From NCBI RefSeq assembly GCF_000719515.1, contig NZ_JOGR01000007.1, forward strand, positions 124,001-188,000: 64,000 nucleotides of DNA. The letters run 5' to 3'. This stretch comes from Glycomyces sp. NRRL B-16210. GTDB lineage: Bacteria; Actinomycetota; Actinomycetes; Mycobacteriales; Micromonosporaceae. How positions within the stretch are numbered: the stretch's first letter is position 1; every line of letters begins with the position of its first letter. This document shows positions 1-8,596 of this stretch, one piece after another. The notes beneath the pieces are model-generated. The model was given only the letters and a program-made list of their open reading frames with translations. It was not told the DNA's origin and did no database searches. The translations under genes and the position numbers were made by a program.

Positions 1-188
1 CCTTCGCTCCCGGCGCGGCCACGCGGCCGCTGACGGCCGTCCTCGGCGACATGGCCGGCACGTGGGGCTTCGGATGGACGCGGCTGCCGGCCGCGGCGTT
101 CGTGGCGATCCTCGTGCCGCTCATCGTGTTCCTGCTGCTCCAGCGCTACTTCGTGCGCGGGCTGCTGGCGGGCTCGGTCAAGGGCTGA
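1..188 (+). CDS. Carbohydrate ABC transporter permease, C-terminal fragment
   Basis: Only the last ~61 codons are in the window; the gene begins upstream. The visible part ends in one hydrophobic helix (AILVPLIVFLLLQRYF) followed by the tail RGLLAGSVKG and a TGA at 186-188. That ending is typical of MalG-type inner-membrane permeases of sugar ABC importers, whose last helix is followed by a short cytoplasmic tail of the form 'F..GLt.GavKG'. It is followed by a strong hairpin at 203-229. The transported sugar cannot be told. The family call is fairly safe; the substrate is unknown. Confidence 0.8.
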   Translation, partial: FAPGAATRPLTAVLGDMAGTWGFGWTRLPAAAFVAILVPLIVFLLLQRYFVRGLLAGSVKG

Positions 189-202
189 CCTGCACCACGT
201 GA

Positions 203-229
203 AAGGGGAGGGGCGCCGCCCCTCCCCTT
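203..229. terminator. Convergent hairpin terminator
   Basis: An 11-bp perfect stem (203-213 with 219-229, arms AAGGGGAGGGG / CCCCTCCCCTT) with a 5-nt loop lies between the permease stop and the stop of the opposing PLD gene. The run of A on one side and T on the other would serve both strands. Confidence 0.75.
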
Positions 230-243
230 CCGCTTTCCCGCCC

Positions 244-1344
244 TCAGCGCCCGCCGTTCCAGAGCCGCTGGAAGTACGCCGCGTACAGGTCCGCGACGCC
301 CTGGTCGGCGACGCGGAGCATGTTGTCGTCCACGTGCTTCATCGCGTTCCCGCTGAGGTTGTGCGTGCCGGTCCACACCACCGCGCGGTGGGTGCCGTCG
401 AACTGCGCCTCGGCGACGATGAACTTGTTGCGGTTGGTCTTGTGGACGCGCACGTTCGCGCTTCCCAGCGCGTCCTCGATCCATTTGGGGCTGCTGGTGG
501 CCGCGTCGAGCACGACCACCCGCACCTGGCATCCGAGCCCTTGGATCCGGTCGAGCTGGGTTCGCACCGCGGGCCGGTTGGACTGGAAGTTCGCGTGGCC
601 CACCAGGACCCGGTCGCCCTTCTTGCACCCGGTGATCTCCTTGAGCTGCTCGGCCACGGGGTCGCTGCCGCGCGGGAAGACCCAGGCGCGGGCCTTGTCG
701 CCGGTGGCGGCCTTCGACTTCTCGGTCCAGCCGTCCCACTTGCCGCTTTCGAGCCGGTTCCAGAATCCGGTGTAGAACTCGTACAGGCGCTTGTCGCCGT
801 GGACGCCGAGCAGGTTGTGCGACTGCTTCGCGTGCGAGCCGGTGAAGCTGAAGCTCGTCACCAGCACCGTCGGGGTCCCGCCCTTGCTGATGAGGAAGAA
901 CCGGTTGTGGTCGGGGCCCTTGCGGGTGCCGCCGGCGTTCGGCAGGCACCCGCCCTTGCACTGGCTCACCTTCACGCCGGCGGCCTTGAGCTGCTTGATC
1001 ACCGCGTCGTTCATCGACGGCAGATCGCTGCGGCTGCCGACGACCGCGCGCACGTCCACGCCCCGCTTCTTGGCGTTCACCAGCGACTTCGCCAGCGGCG
1101 CCACCGGCGGGTCGTTCTTCCACTGGTAGACCGCCGCCCGCACCGTGTCGCCCTTCCCCGTCGCGTCGACCTGGCGGACGATCTCGTCGACGATCGAGGT
1201 GTCCTTGCCGCCCTTCGGATCGGTGCGGCAGACGGTGTAGTCGCCGGTGCGGGTGCAGCCGGTCGCGGCGGCGGAGGCCGGAGCCGGAACGGCCACCGCC
1301 ACCAGGACCGCGCCCGCCGCGGCCATCGCAAGGAGCCCTCTCAT
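244..1344 (-). CDS. Secreted phospholipase D-like protein with degenerate active sites
   Basis: 366 aa from an ATG at 1344, chosen because a GGAG lies 7 nt upstream and the protein then begins with a clear signal peptide (MRGLLAMAAAGAVLVAVAVP...ASA). Two PLD-type half-sites are visible: DHNRFFLIS followed by SFSFTGSHAKQSHNLL, and NRNKFIVAE followed by VWTGTHNLSGNAMKHVDDN. In the PLD superfamily each half carries HxK(x4)D. Here the first reads HNR and the second RNK, so neither half has the full pair. It is probably exported. Catalytic activity is uncertain; a binding role is possible. Confidence 0.75.
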   Translation of the reverse strand: MRGLLAMAAAGAVLVAVAVPAPASAAATGCTRTGDYTVCRTDPKGGKDTSIVDEIVRQVDATGKGDTVRAAVYQWKNDPPVAPLAKSLVNAKKRGVDVRAVVGSRSDLPSMNDAVIKQLKAAGVKVSQCKGGCLPNAGGTRKGPDHNRFFLISKGGTPTVLVTSFSFTGSHAKQSHNLLGVHGDKRLYEFYTGFWNRLESGKWDGWTEKSKAATGDKARAWVFPRGSDPVAEQLKEITGCKKGDRVLVGHANFQSNRPAVRTQLDRIQGLGCQVRVVVLDAATSSPKWIEDALGSANVRVHKTNRNKFIVAEAQFDGTHRAVVWTGTHNLSGNAMKHVDDNMLRVADQGVADLYAAYFQRLWNGGR

Positions 1345-1614
1345 ACGACACTCCGATCGTCTCGGGGCCCGGAGGCCCGCTTCCGAGGACATGAAGATCG
1401 CACGTCTTCGGTGACACGGCGGGTGTTCGGTCGGGTAAGGGACGTTTCGCATGGTGGCGGCAGCGCGAGGCGGTGACGGCCTTGTAATTTCCACAAGGGC
1501 GAAATCGCGCTGTTGTCAGGCGGATTCCGGGAAACGACGGTCGGATTGCCGACCTTCTCTCGACAATCAATGGGTAGATCCCCACCGGTCGGAACCCGTC
1601 ACCAGGAGAAGCCC

Positions 1615-1854
1615 ATGAGCCCAAGTGCGGCAGAAGAACTGCCAGAGGAGTTCCGCCTCAGCCTGACCGAGCAGGTCACGCAGGATCCCGAACGCGACGA
1701 ACCGAGCGTCCTCGCCGAGGACCAGCCCCGGCTGGTCGAGCCGGCCGGCACGGGCTGGCTGCTGGTCGGCATCCTGCTCCTGGTCGCCGTCGGCGTGCTG
1801 ATGCTGCTCATCTTCGCGTCGGGAGGGAACGCGAACGAGTCGATGATGCTCTGA
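1615..1854 (+). CDS. Small single-pass membrane protein, unknown function
   Basis: 79 aa from an ATG with AGGAG 6 nt upstream (1604-1608). The N-terminal half is acidic and polar; residues ~45-68 form one hydrophobic helix (GWLLVGILLLVAVGVLMLLI), and the last ten residues are short and polar. No enzymatic motif is visible. Downstream is ribF with its own ribosome binding site. Small tail-anchored proteins of this type are common in actinomycetes. I do not recognise a named family. Confidence 0.7.
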   Translation: MSPSAAEELPEEFRLSLTEQVTQDPERDEPSVLAEDQPRLVEPAGTGWLLVGILLLVAVGVLMLLIFASGGNANESMML

Positions 1855-1926
1855 GGGCGAGCGTCCGCTGCCACTGCGGGCCCGTCCGACTGGCCGCCGC
1901 GGCGCGGCAGTGAGAGGATTCGGACC

Positions 1927-2856
1927 GTGGAAACCTGGCGTGGAATAGACGCGACCCCCGAGGGCTGGCCCGCATCCGTCCTGGCGATCGGCGTGTTCGA
2001 CGGCGTGCACCGCGGACACGCCGCCCTCGTCCGCACCGCGGCCAAGGCCGCCGCCGAGCGCGAGGCCCGCTGCGTCGTGGTCACCTTCGATCCGCACCCG
2101 ACCGCCGTGGTCGCACCGCACGCGGTGCCCGCGCAGCTCACCAGTCTGGACCGGCGGATCGAACTGCTCGGCTCGCTCGGCGTCGACGGCGTGTGCGTCC
2201 TGCCGTTCACCGAGGAGCTCTCCAAGCTGAGCCCCGACTACTTCGTCCGCCACGTGCTCGTCGGCGGCCTGCACGCCAAGGCCGTGTGCGTGGGCGAGAA
2301 CTTCCGGTTCGGCCACAAGGCCGCCGGGGACGTCGCCAAGCTCACCGAGCTCGGCGAGGAGTTCGGGTTCGAGGTCCTGGCGCAGACCCTCACCGCAGAT
2401 GACGAGGCGTATTCCTCCACCAGGGTGCGCCGGCTCGTCGCCGAAGGCGACGTGGCCGCCGCGGCGGAGGTCCTCGGCCGCGACTTCGGCGTCGAGGGCA
2501 CCGTGGTCCACGGCGCCGGGCGCGGGGGGACCAGTCTCGGCTTCCCGACCGCGAACCTGGAGATCCCCGCCGGGCGGGCGATCCCGGCCGACGGCGTGTA
2601 CGCCGGATGGTTCCACGCGGACTCGCGCCGCCTCCCGGCGGCGATCAGCGTCGGCACCAACCCCACCTTCGAAGGCGACGAGCGCACGGTCGAGGCGTTC
2701 CTCCTCGACTTCTCGGGGGACCTCTACGGCCGGCGGGTCCGCCTCGACTTCACCGCGCGGCTGCGCGGCCAGATCGCCTTCGACGGGATCGAGCCGCTCA
2801 TCGCGCAGATCGAGACCGACGTCGCAGACACCCGTCGGGCGTTGGAGCTGGACTAA
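1927..2856 (+). CDS. ribF: Bifunctional riboflavin kinase / FAD synthetase
   Basis: 309 aa, GTG start with GAGAGG about 9 nt upstream. The N-terminal FMN adenylyltransferase domain has GVFDGVHRGH (residues ~23-32), the nucleotidyltransferase HxGH-type site. The C-terminal flavokinase domain has RGGTSLGFPTANL, including the PTAN motif that binds riboflavin and ATP. The enzyme makes FMN and then FAD in the cytoplasm. Length is normal for the family. It lies directly upstream of rpsO, as in mycobacteria and streptomycetes. Confidence 0.97.
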   Translation: METWRGIDATPEGWPASVLAIGVFDGVHRGHAALVRTAAKAAAEREARCVVVTFDPHPTAVVAPHAVPAQLTSLDRRIELLGSLGVDGVCVLPFTEELSKLSPDYFVRHVLVGGLHAKAVCVGENFRFGHKAAGDVAKLTELGEEFGFEVLAQTLTADDEAYSSTRVRRLVAEGDVAAAAEVLGRDFGVEGTVVHGAGRGGTSLGFPTANLEIPAGRAIPADGVYAGWFHADSRRLPAAISVGTNPTFEGDERTVEAFLLDFSGDLYGRRVRLDFTARLRGQIAFDGIEPLIAQIETDVADTRRALELD

Positions 2857-2871
2857 CGCCCCTGGTAGCCT
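2842..2871 (+). promoter_or_regulatory. Putative rpsO promoter
   Basis: TTGGAG at 2842-2847 and TAGCCT at 2866-2871 are 18 nt apart and overlap the end of ribF. They would start transcription about 65 nt before rpsO. This is inferred from sequence only. Confidence 0.45.
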
Positions 2872-2941
2872 CGTCAGGTCATCGCATTGACCGGTCTGCT
2901 CGACACCGCGGACCGGCCGTAGATCAGAAAGGTGTTCGAAC

Positions 2942-3217
2942 ATGGCGCTCGACGCTGAGAAGAAGACCGCGATCATCAAGGAGTACGCGACCAGTGAGGG
3001 CGACTCGGGTTCGACCGACGTCCAGGTCGCGGTCCTGACCGCGCGCATCAAGGAGCTGACCGCTCACGTCCAGGTGCACAAGCACGACCACCACTCGCGT
3101 CGTGGCCTGCTCCTCCTGGTCGGCAAGCGCCGCCGCCTCCTCAAGTACCTGAAGAAGGAAGACATCGCGCGCTACCGCGGGCTCATCGAGCGCCTCGGCA
3201 TCCGCGACAACGCCTAA
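2942..3217 (+). CDS. rpsO: 30S ribosomal protein S15
   Basis: 91 aa with AAAGGTG upstream of the ATG. The canonical S15 core is present: GDSGSTDVQVAVLTARI, LTAHVQVHKHDHHSRRGLLLLV and KRRRLLKYLKKED. S15 binds the central domain of 16S rRNA and is an early assembly protein of the small subunit. In most bacteria it is followed directly by pnp. Here a TnpB element lies between them, so the usual rpsO-pnp operon is split by ~1.3 kb. Confidence 0.98.
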   Translation: MALDAEKKTAIIKEYATSEGDSGSTDVQVAVLTARIKELTAHVQVHKHDHHSRRGLLLLVGKRRRLLKYLKKEDIARYRGLIERLGIRDNA

Positions 3218-3227
3218 GGACTCCGCA

Positions 3228-3259
3228 AAAGGGGGCGCCCCGCCAGGGACGCCCCCTTT
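3228..3259 (+). terminator. rpsO terminator
   Basis: A 10-bp perfect stem (3228-3237 AAAGGGGGCG with 3250-3259 CGCCCCCTTT) begins 11 nt after the rpsO stop. It ends in three T, then C. It would terminate rpsO before the TnpB element. Confidence 0.75.
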
Positions 3260-3282
3260 CGCGTACCCGCTTAGCGGCACTT

Positions 3283-4550
3283 TGACGCAGCCTGCGACGT
3301 CGAGGCAGGATTGTGAGAATGGTCATGATGATGAGGCCGCTTCGTGCAATGCGGTGTAGCCGTTACTACAAGTGTGCTGCTTCGATACCGATTCCGGATC
3401 TACCCGACTGATCCGCAGCGCGCGATGCTCGCGCGGACGTTCGGGTGCGTGCGCACGGTGTGGAATGACGCGGTCGAGGCGCGAAGAACCGCCTATCGGC
3501 AGGGTCTGCCGTATCCGTCCGCGGCGGTCTTGGACAAAGCGCTGATAACCGAAGCGAAGCGCACCACTGCGCGCTGCTGGCTTGCCGATGTCTCGAATGT
3601 GCCGCTGCAACAGTCACTGCGGGACTGCCATGCGGCCTACCGGTCCTTCTTCGATTCGCTCTCGGGCAAACGCTCAGGCGGACGGGTAGGTCCTCCGAGG
3701 TTCAAATGCCGGACCGGATCGCAGTCCGCCCGCTTTACCCGTAACGGTTTTACGTTGCGCCCGAACGGCCGGTTGTATGTGGCGAAGGTCGGCGATCTCA
3801 AGGTCGCCTGGTCCAGGGACCTGCCGTCGGACCCGTCGAGCGTCACGGTGATGAAGACTTCGACGGGCAAGTTCTACGCGAGTTTCGTTGTGACCGTCGA
3901 TGACGGCGCCGAGGCGCTGGAAGCGTTGACCGACCCGGAGGCGGAAACCGGGATCGACTTGGGGCTGAAGGATTTTGCGGTCCTGCGGGGTGGGAGGGTA
4001 ATCGAGAATCCGAGATTCTTCGCACGGATGGAACGGAGAATTCGGAAGGCGCAGCGGGCTCTGTCGCGGAAGGCGAAGGGTTCGATGAACCGTGTGAAGG
4101 CCCGTGTCGCGCTGGCGAAGGCGCATGAGAGGGTCAAGCACGCCCGGTCGGACTGGATCGACAAGCAGGTGAAGACGATCGTTGCCGAGAACCAAGGCAT
4201 CTACGTCGAAGACCTCAATGTCAAGGCTCTGGTCCAAGGTCGCCATGCCAAATCAGTGCACGACGCGGCGTTCGGCATGTTCCTGACCCGGCTCAGCTCG
4301 AAGGCCATCAGGAGCGGTCGGACTTTCGTCAAGGTCGACCGATACTTCCCGTCCACGCAGTTGTGCTCGGTATGCGGGGCGCTGACTGGTCCGAAAGGCT
4401 TGGCAGGCCTGAAGGTCCGCAGATGGGCCTGCGGGTGCGGTGCGGTTCATGAACGGGATGTCAACGCCGAGATCAATATCAGGCGCGAGGGGAAGCGTCT
4501 GGTGGCCGAGGGACTCGCGGACACCTAAAACGCCTGCGGAGCCTGCGTCA
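3283..4550 (+). mobile_element. Solitary tnpB element (IS200/IS605-like, no tnpA)
   Basis: A tnpB gene sits alone between rpsO and pnp, two genes that are normally adjacent. An 8-bp inverted repeat flanks it: TGACGCAG at 3283-3290 and CTGCGTCA at 4543-4550. The repeat GCCTGCG also occurs on both sides. No Y1 transposase (tnpA) is present, so the element depends on one elsewhere or is no longer mobile. The true ends are not certain: IS605-type ends are subterminal hairpins rather than inverted repeats, and the guide-RNA region could run past 4550 towards ~4590. Confidence 0.55.
3374..4528 (+). CDS. tnpB: RNA-guided endonuclease TnpB (OrfB family)
   Basis: 384 aa from a GTG at 3374 that gives the usual N-terminus (LLRYRFRIYPT). 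A GTG at 3344 would add ten residues; neither has a good ribosome site. The RuvC-like catalytic residues are all present: Asp195 in GIDLGLKDF, Glu279 in IYVEDLNVKAL and Asp362 in HERDVNAEINI. A zinc finger lies between them (CSVCG ... WACGCG), with a CxC second half. Family members cut DNA guided by an RNA made from the 3' end of their own gene and promote retention of the element. The gene is less GC-biased than its neighbours, which suggests acquisition. Probably intact. Confidence 0.9.
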   Translation: MLLRYRFRIYPTDPQRAMLARTFGCVRTVWNDAVEARRTAYRQGLPYPSAAVLDKALITEAKRTTARCWLADVSNVPLQQSLRDCHAAYRSFFDSLSGKRSGGRVGPPRFKCRTGSQSARFTRNGFTLRPNGRLYVAKVGDLKVAWSRDLPSDPSSVTVMKTSTGKFYASFVVTVDDGAEALEALTDPEAETGIDLGLKDFAVLRGGRVIENPRFFARMERRIRKAQRALSRKAKGSMNRVKARVALAKAHERVKHARSDWIDKQVKTIVAENQGIYVEDLNVKALVQGRHAKSVHDAAFGMFLTRLSSKAIRSGRTFVKVDRYFPSTQLCSVCGALTGPKGLAGLKVRRWACGCGAVHERDVNAEINIRREGKRLVAEGLADT

Positions 4551-4876
4551 GACCCGGCAATTCGGGCAGCGGACGTTGAACCAGGAACCCGCCCGTGAAC
4601 GGCCCGCCGAAAACGGACCGCAAGTCGGGAATCACCTTTCCTTCGAGGAGGTGAGGAAGTCAAGTAGGGTTGGGTCCGAGCACCACGCTCGACCGCAGCG
4701 CCTCCGAGCGAGGCGCGGCGCCGCACGCCAGAGACCGCCCCGGTCCTCGGTAGTGGCATCCGGAACGCCCCGCGAGACGCGGGGCCTTTCTCCGAGTGCT
4801 TCGATCGAAGACCGGAACGCGTGTGGGCTGGCGGCGCCGAATCGCGTTCCGAACTACACAAGGAGATCGACACTCT
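4529..4876 (+). other. Intergenic: TnpB 3' flank and pnp leader
   Basis: The first part (4529-~4600) follows tnpB and holds two GCCTGCG repeats and a short hairpin (CCCGGCAATTCGGG). It probably includes the 3' part of the TnpB guide RNA, but I cannot place its end. The rest resembles an ordinary pnp leader: a GC-rich stretch, a stable hairpin at 4767-4785, and AAGGAG at 4860-4865 before the pnp ATG. No protein-coding gene is supported here. Confidence 0.5.
4767..4785 (+). promoter_or_regulatory. pnp leader hairpin
   Basis: A perfect 8-bp stem (GCCCCGCG / CGCGGGGC) with an AGA loop, followed by CTTTCT, lies 92 nt before the pnp start. Leaders of pnp in other bacteria carry an RNase III-cut hairpin through which PNPase represses itself. 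This hairpin could be that site or a weak attenuator; the sequence does not decide. Confidence 0.45.
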
Positions 4877-7297
4877 ATGTCCGATACCGAACGGACACCC
4901 GAGGCCTTCAACCTCGGGGAGCACCACGCCACCGCCGTGATCGACAACGGCGCCTTCGGCACCCGCAAGATCGTCTTCAGCACCGGCCGCCTGGCCAAGC
5001 TGGCCCAGGGCTCGGCGATCGTCCAGATGGACGACACCGTGGTCCTCTCGACCACCGCCGCCTCGAAGAACCCGAAGGACCACTTCGACTTCTTCCCGCT
5101 CACCGTCGACATCGAGGAGCGGATGTACGCCGCCGGGCGCATCCCCGGATCGTTCTTCCGCCGCGAGGGCCGCCCGAGCGAGAACGCCATCCTCACCTGC
5201 CGCCTGATCGACCGCGGCCTGCGCCCGTCCTTCGTGTCGGGCCTGCGCAACGAGGTCCAGGTCATCGGCACCATCCTCGCGGTCGACGCCCGCGACGAGT
5301 ACGACGTGGTCGCCATGAACGGCGCCTCCATGTCCACGCAGCTCTCCGGGCTGCCGTTCTCGGGCCCGCTGGGCTCGACCCGCGTCGTCCTCATCGACGG
5401 CACCTGGGTCGCGTTCCCGACCCTGGAGCAGATCGAGAAGGCCACCTTCGACATGATCGTCACCGGCCGGGTCCTCGACTCGGGCGACGTCGCGATCATG
5501 ATGGTCGAGGCCGAGGCCACCGACAACACGATCAACCTGATCGCCGCCGGCGGCACCAAGCCGACCGAGGAGATCGTCGCGAGCGGCCTCGAGGCCGTCA
5601 AGCCGGTCATCGCCGAGCTGGTCCGCGCCCAGGCCGAGCTGGCCGCCGTCGCGGCCAAGCCCGTCGCCGACTACCCGCGCTTCCTGGACTACCAGGACGA
5701 CGCGTTCGCCGCCGTCGAGGCCGCGGTCACCGCGGAGCTCGACCAGGCGCTCCAGATCGCCGACAAGACCGCCCGCCAGGACGAGCTCGACCGCGTCAAG
5801 TCGGTCATGCTCGAGAAGCTCGGCGCGGACTTCGAGGGCCGCGAGGGCGAACTGAGCGCCTCGCTGCGCTCGCTCACCAAGAAGCTGGTCCGCAAGCGCG
5901 TCATCAACGAGGGCGTCCGCATCGACGGCCGCTCCCCGGCCTACATCCGGCCGCTGGCCGCCGAGGCCGGGATCCTGCCGCGCGTGCACGGCTCGGCCCT
6001 GTTCGAGCGCGGCGAGACCCAGATCATGGGCGTCACCACGCTGAACATGCTGCGCATGGAGCAGGCCATCGACACGCTGTCGCCGGTCAGCAAGAAGCGC
6101 TACATGCACAACTACAACTTCCCGCCGTACTCGACCGGTGAGACCGGCCGCGTGGGCTCGCCCAAGCGCCGCGAGATCGGCCACGGCGCGCTCGCCGAGC
6201 GCGCCCTGGTGCCGGTGCTGCCGAGCCGCGAGGAGTTCCCCTACGCGATCCGCCAGGTCTCCGAGGCGCTCGCGTCGAACGGCTCGACCTCGATGGGCTC
6301 GGTCTGCGCGTCCACGATGTCGCTGATGAACGCGGGCGTGCCGATCAAGGCGCCGGTCGCGGGCATCGCGATGGGCCTCATCAGCGAGGAGGTCGACGGC
6401 GAGACCAAGTACGTCACGCTGACCGACATCCTCGGCGCCGAGGACGCCTTCGGCGACATGGACTTCAAGGTCGCCGGCACCGCCGAGTTCGTCACGGCCC
6501 TCCAGCTGGACACGAAGCTCGACGGTCTGCCCTCGGACGTGCTGGCGCAGGCGCTCCAGCAGGCCAACGACGCCCGCCACGCGATCCTCGACGTCATGCT
6601 CGAGGCGATCAGCGAGCCGGGCGAGCTGGCCGCGACCGCCCCGCGGATCACGACCCTGAAGATCCCGGTGGACAAGATCGGCGCGATCATCGGCCCGAAG
6701 GGCCAGACGATCAACCAGATCCAGGACGACACGGGCGCGGACATCACCGTCGAGGACGACGGCACGATCTACGTGTCGGCCGAGAACGGCGACGCCGCGC
6801 AGGCCGCGGTCGAGACGATCAACGCGATCGCGAACCCGACCCTGCCGAACGTGGGCGACCGGTTCCTCGGCACCGTCGTCAAGACCACCGACTTCGGCGC
6901 GTTCATCTCGCTGACGCCGGGCCGCGACGGCCTCCTGCACATCTCGAAGGTCGGCGACGGCAAGCGCGTCGAGCGGGTCGAGGACGTGCTGGGCGTCGGC
7001 GACAAGATCGAGGTCGAGATCGGCGACATCGACAACCGCGGCAAGATCTACCTCGACAAGGTCTACCCGGAGGGCCAGGAGCCCGAGGGGTACAAGAAGG
7101 GCCGTCCGGCCGAGCGCAAGGAGTCCCGCGGGGACCGGGGCGACCGCGGTGACCGCGGCCCGCGCCGCGACCGCGAGCGCTCCGGTTCGGGCGAGCGCTC
7201 GGGCGACCGCGGTGGCGACCGTGGCGGTTCCGGCGACGGCGAGCGCCGTCGCCGCCGCACCCGCCGCTCCGACGACGGTGGAGGCTCGGAAGAGTAG
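4877..7297 (+). CDS. pnp: Polyribonucleotide nucleotidyltransferase (PNPase)
   Basis: 806 aa. The ATG at 4877 is preceded by AAGGAG; longer upstream extensions lack a ribosome site. It carries two RNase PH-like domains (phosphorolytic core with SGLPFSGPLGSTR and a second with FPPYSTGETGRVGSPKRREIGHG), then a KH domain (KIGAIIGPKGQTINQIQ) and an S1 domain (GDRFLGTVVKTTDFGAFISL). The C-terminus is a tail rich in Arg, Gly and Asp (RGDRGDRGDRG...), presumably RNA-binding. The enzyme degrades RNA 3'-5' with phosphate and polymerises NDPs. The stop directly abuts the next gene. Confidence 0.98.
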   Translation: MSDTERTPEAFNLGEHHATAVIDNGAFGTRKIVFSTGRLAKLAQGSAIVQMDDTVVLSTTAASKNPKDHFDFFPLTVDIEERMYAAGRIPGSFFRREGRPSENAILTCRLIDRGLRPSFVSGLRNEVQVIGTILAVDARDEYDVVAMNGASMSTQLSGLPFSGPLGSTRVVLIDGTWVAFPTLEQIEKATFDMIVTGRVLDSGDVAIMMVEAEATDNTINLIAAGGTKPTEEIVASGLEAVKPVIAELVRAQAELAAVAAKPVADYPRFLDYQDDAFAAVEAAVTAELDQALQIADKTARQDELDRVKSVMLEKLGADFEGREGELSASLRSLTKKLVRKRVINEGVRIDGRSPAYIRPLAAEAGILPRVHGSALFERGETQIMGVTTLNMLRMEQAIDTLSPVSKKRYMHNYNFPPYSTGETGRVGSPKRREIGHGALAERALVPVLPSREEFPYAIRQVSEALASNGSTSMGSVCASTMSLMNAGVPIKAPVAGIAMGLISEEVDGETKYVTLTDILGAEDAFGDMDFKVAGTAEFVTALQLDTKLDGLPSDVLAQALQQANDARHAILDVMLEAISEPGELAATAPRITTLKIPVDKIGAIIGPKGQTINQIQDDTGADITVEDDGTIYVSAENGDAAQAAVETINAIANPTLPNVGDRFLGTVVKTTDFGAFISLTPGRDGLLHISKVGDGKRVERVEDVLGVGDKIEVEIGDIDNRGKIYLDKVYPEGQEPEGYKKGRPAERKESRGDRGDRGDRGPRRDRERSGSGERSGDRGGDRGGSGDGERRRRRTRRSDDGGGSEE

Positions 7298-8596
7298 ATG
7301 AGTCGTTCCCAGACTCGCACACTGATTGACGATCCGCTGGGGGGCACGGTCCGCGTGACCGTGCTGCCCGGCGGTTTGCGTGTGCTCACCGAGACCGTCC
7401 CGACCATGCGCTCGGCCTCCGTCGGCGTGTGGGTCGGCGTGGGGGCCCGCGACGAGGCCCCCGAGTTCGCCGGCGTCTCGCACTTCCTGGAGCACCTGCT
7501 GTTCAAGGGCACCGCGAAGCGCACGGCCACCGAGATCGCCGAGGCCGTCGAGTCGGTCGGCGGGGACTCGAACGCCTACACCGCGCGGGAGCTGACCTGC
7601 TTCTACGCGCGGGTGCTCGACGACGACCTGCCGATAGCGGTGGACGTGCTCGGCGACGCCATGTGCTCCTCGCTGGTGACCCCCGCCGACGTGGAGGTCG
7701 AGCGCGACGTGATCTTGGAGGAGATCGCCGCCTCGGCGGACGAGCCCTCGGACGTCGTGCACGAGCTGTTCGCGAAGGCGCTGTTCGGCGCGGGCGCGCT
7801 CGGGCGTGACATCGCCGGCGACCCGGCGACGGTGCGGACGCTCACGCGCGAGCAGATCCACGACTTCTACCGGCAGCACTACCGGGCACCGAACCTGACG
7901 GTGTGCGCCGCGGGCGGGGTCGAGCACGGCGAGACCGTGAAGCTCGTCGCCGAGGCGTTCGCGCCGATCCTGGGCGGCGTCGACGTGCCGCGCGGGCGGC
8001 GCCACGACGAGGACGCGCTGCCGGTGCCGGTGCCGCTCCTGGTGGAGCGCCACGACACCGAGCAGGCGCACCTGGTGGTCGGCTGCCGCACGTTCTCGCG
8101 GCACGACGAGCGCAAGGACGCCTTCGAGGTGCTCAACAACGTCCTGGGCGGGGGCATGTCCTCGCGGCTGTTCCAGTCGGTGCGCGAGCAGCGCGGCCTG
8201 GCGTACACGGTGTACTCGTTCACCTCGTACTACGCCGACACCGGCATGTTCGGCGTCTACGCCGGGTCGAACCCCGACCGGGTGCACCAGGTGCGCTCGC
8301 TGGTGCTCGCCGAGTTGGCGCGGATCGCGAGCGAGGGCGTCTCCGAGGAGGAGCTGCGCCGGGGCAAGGGCATGAGCAAGGGCGGCATGGTCCTGTCGAT
8401 GGAGGACTCCGGTTCGCGCATGAACGCGCTGGGCCGGGCCGAGCTGTTGTACGGGGAGCATTTGAGCCTGGAGCGGGAGCTGGCCGACATCGACGCGGTG
8501 ACGGTGGACCAGATCCGGTCCGTGGCCGCCGAGATCCTGACGCAGCCGATGACGACCGTGGCCGTGGGGCCGTTCGACCAGAAGGACTTCGCATGA
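7298..8596 (+). CDS. M16 family zinc metallopeptidase (PepR/processing-protease type)
   Basis: 432 aa starting one base after the pnp stop, so translationally coupled. The inverted zinc motif HFLEH is at residues 62-66 with the downstream acidic ligand region VERDVILEEIA near residue 140. The second half holds the inactive-domain-like YRAPNLTVCAAGG and RGLAYTVYSF motifs of M16 peptidases. Its position between pnp and dapB matches mycobacterial pepR (Rv2782c) in relation to pnp. A cytoplasmic peptidase acting on unfolded peptides is likely; substrates are unknown. Confidence 0.92.
   Translation: MSRSQTRTLIDDPLGGTVRVTVLPGGLRVLTETVPTMRSASVGVWVGVGARDEAPEFAGVSHFLEHLLFKGTAKRTATEIAEAVESVGGDSNAYTARELTCFYARVLDDDLPIAVDVLGDAMCSSLVTPADVEVERDVILEEIAASADEPSDVVHELFAKALFGAGALGRDIAGDPATVRTLTREQIHDFYRQHYRAPNLTVCAAGGVEHGETVKLVAEAFAPILGGVDVPRGRRHDEDALPVPVPLLVERHDTEQAHLVVGCRTFSRHDERKDAFEVLNNVLGGGMSSRLFQSVREQRGLAYTVYSFTSYYADTGMFGVYAGSNPDRVHQVRSLVLAELARIASEGVSEEELRRGKGMSKGGMVLSMEDSGSRMNALGRAELLYGEHLSLERELADIDAVTVDQIRSVAAEILTQPMTTVAVGPFDQKDFA

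Noticed and set aside
4253..8461. A 1402-codon open frame on the minus strand opposite pnp and the M16 gene
   Set aside because: It is a mirror of high-GC third-position bias. The plus strand has full PNPase and M16 motifs, and the antisense product is low-complexity Arg/Val/Gly/Ala with no domain.
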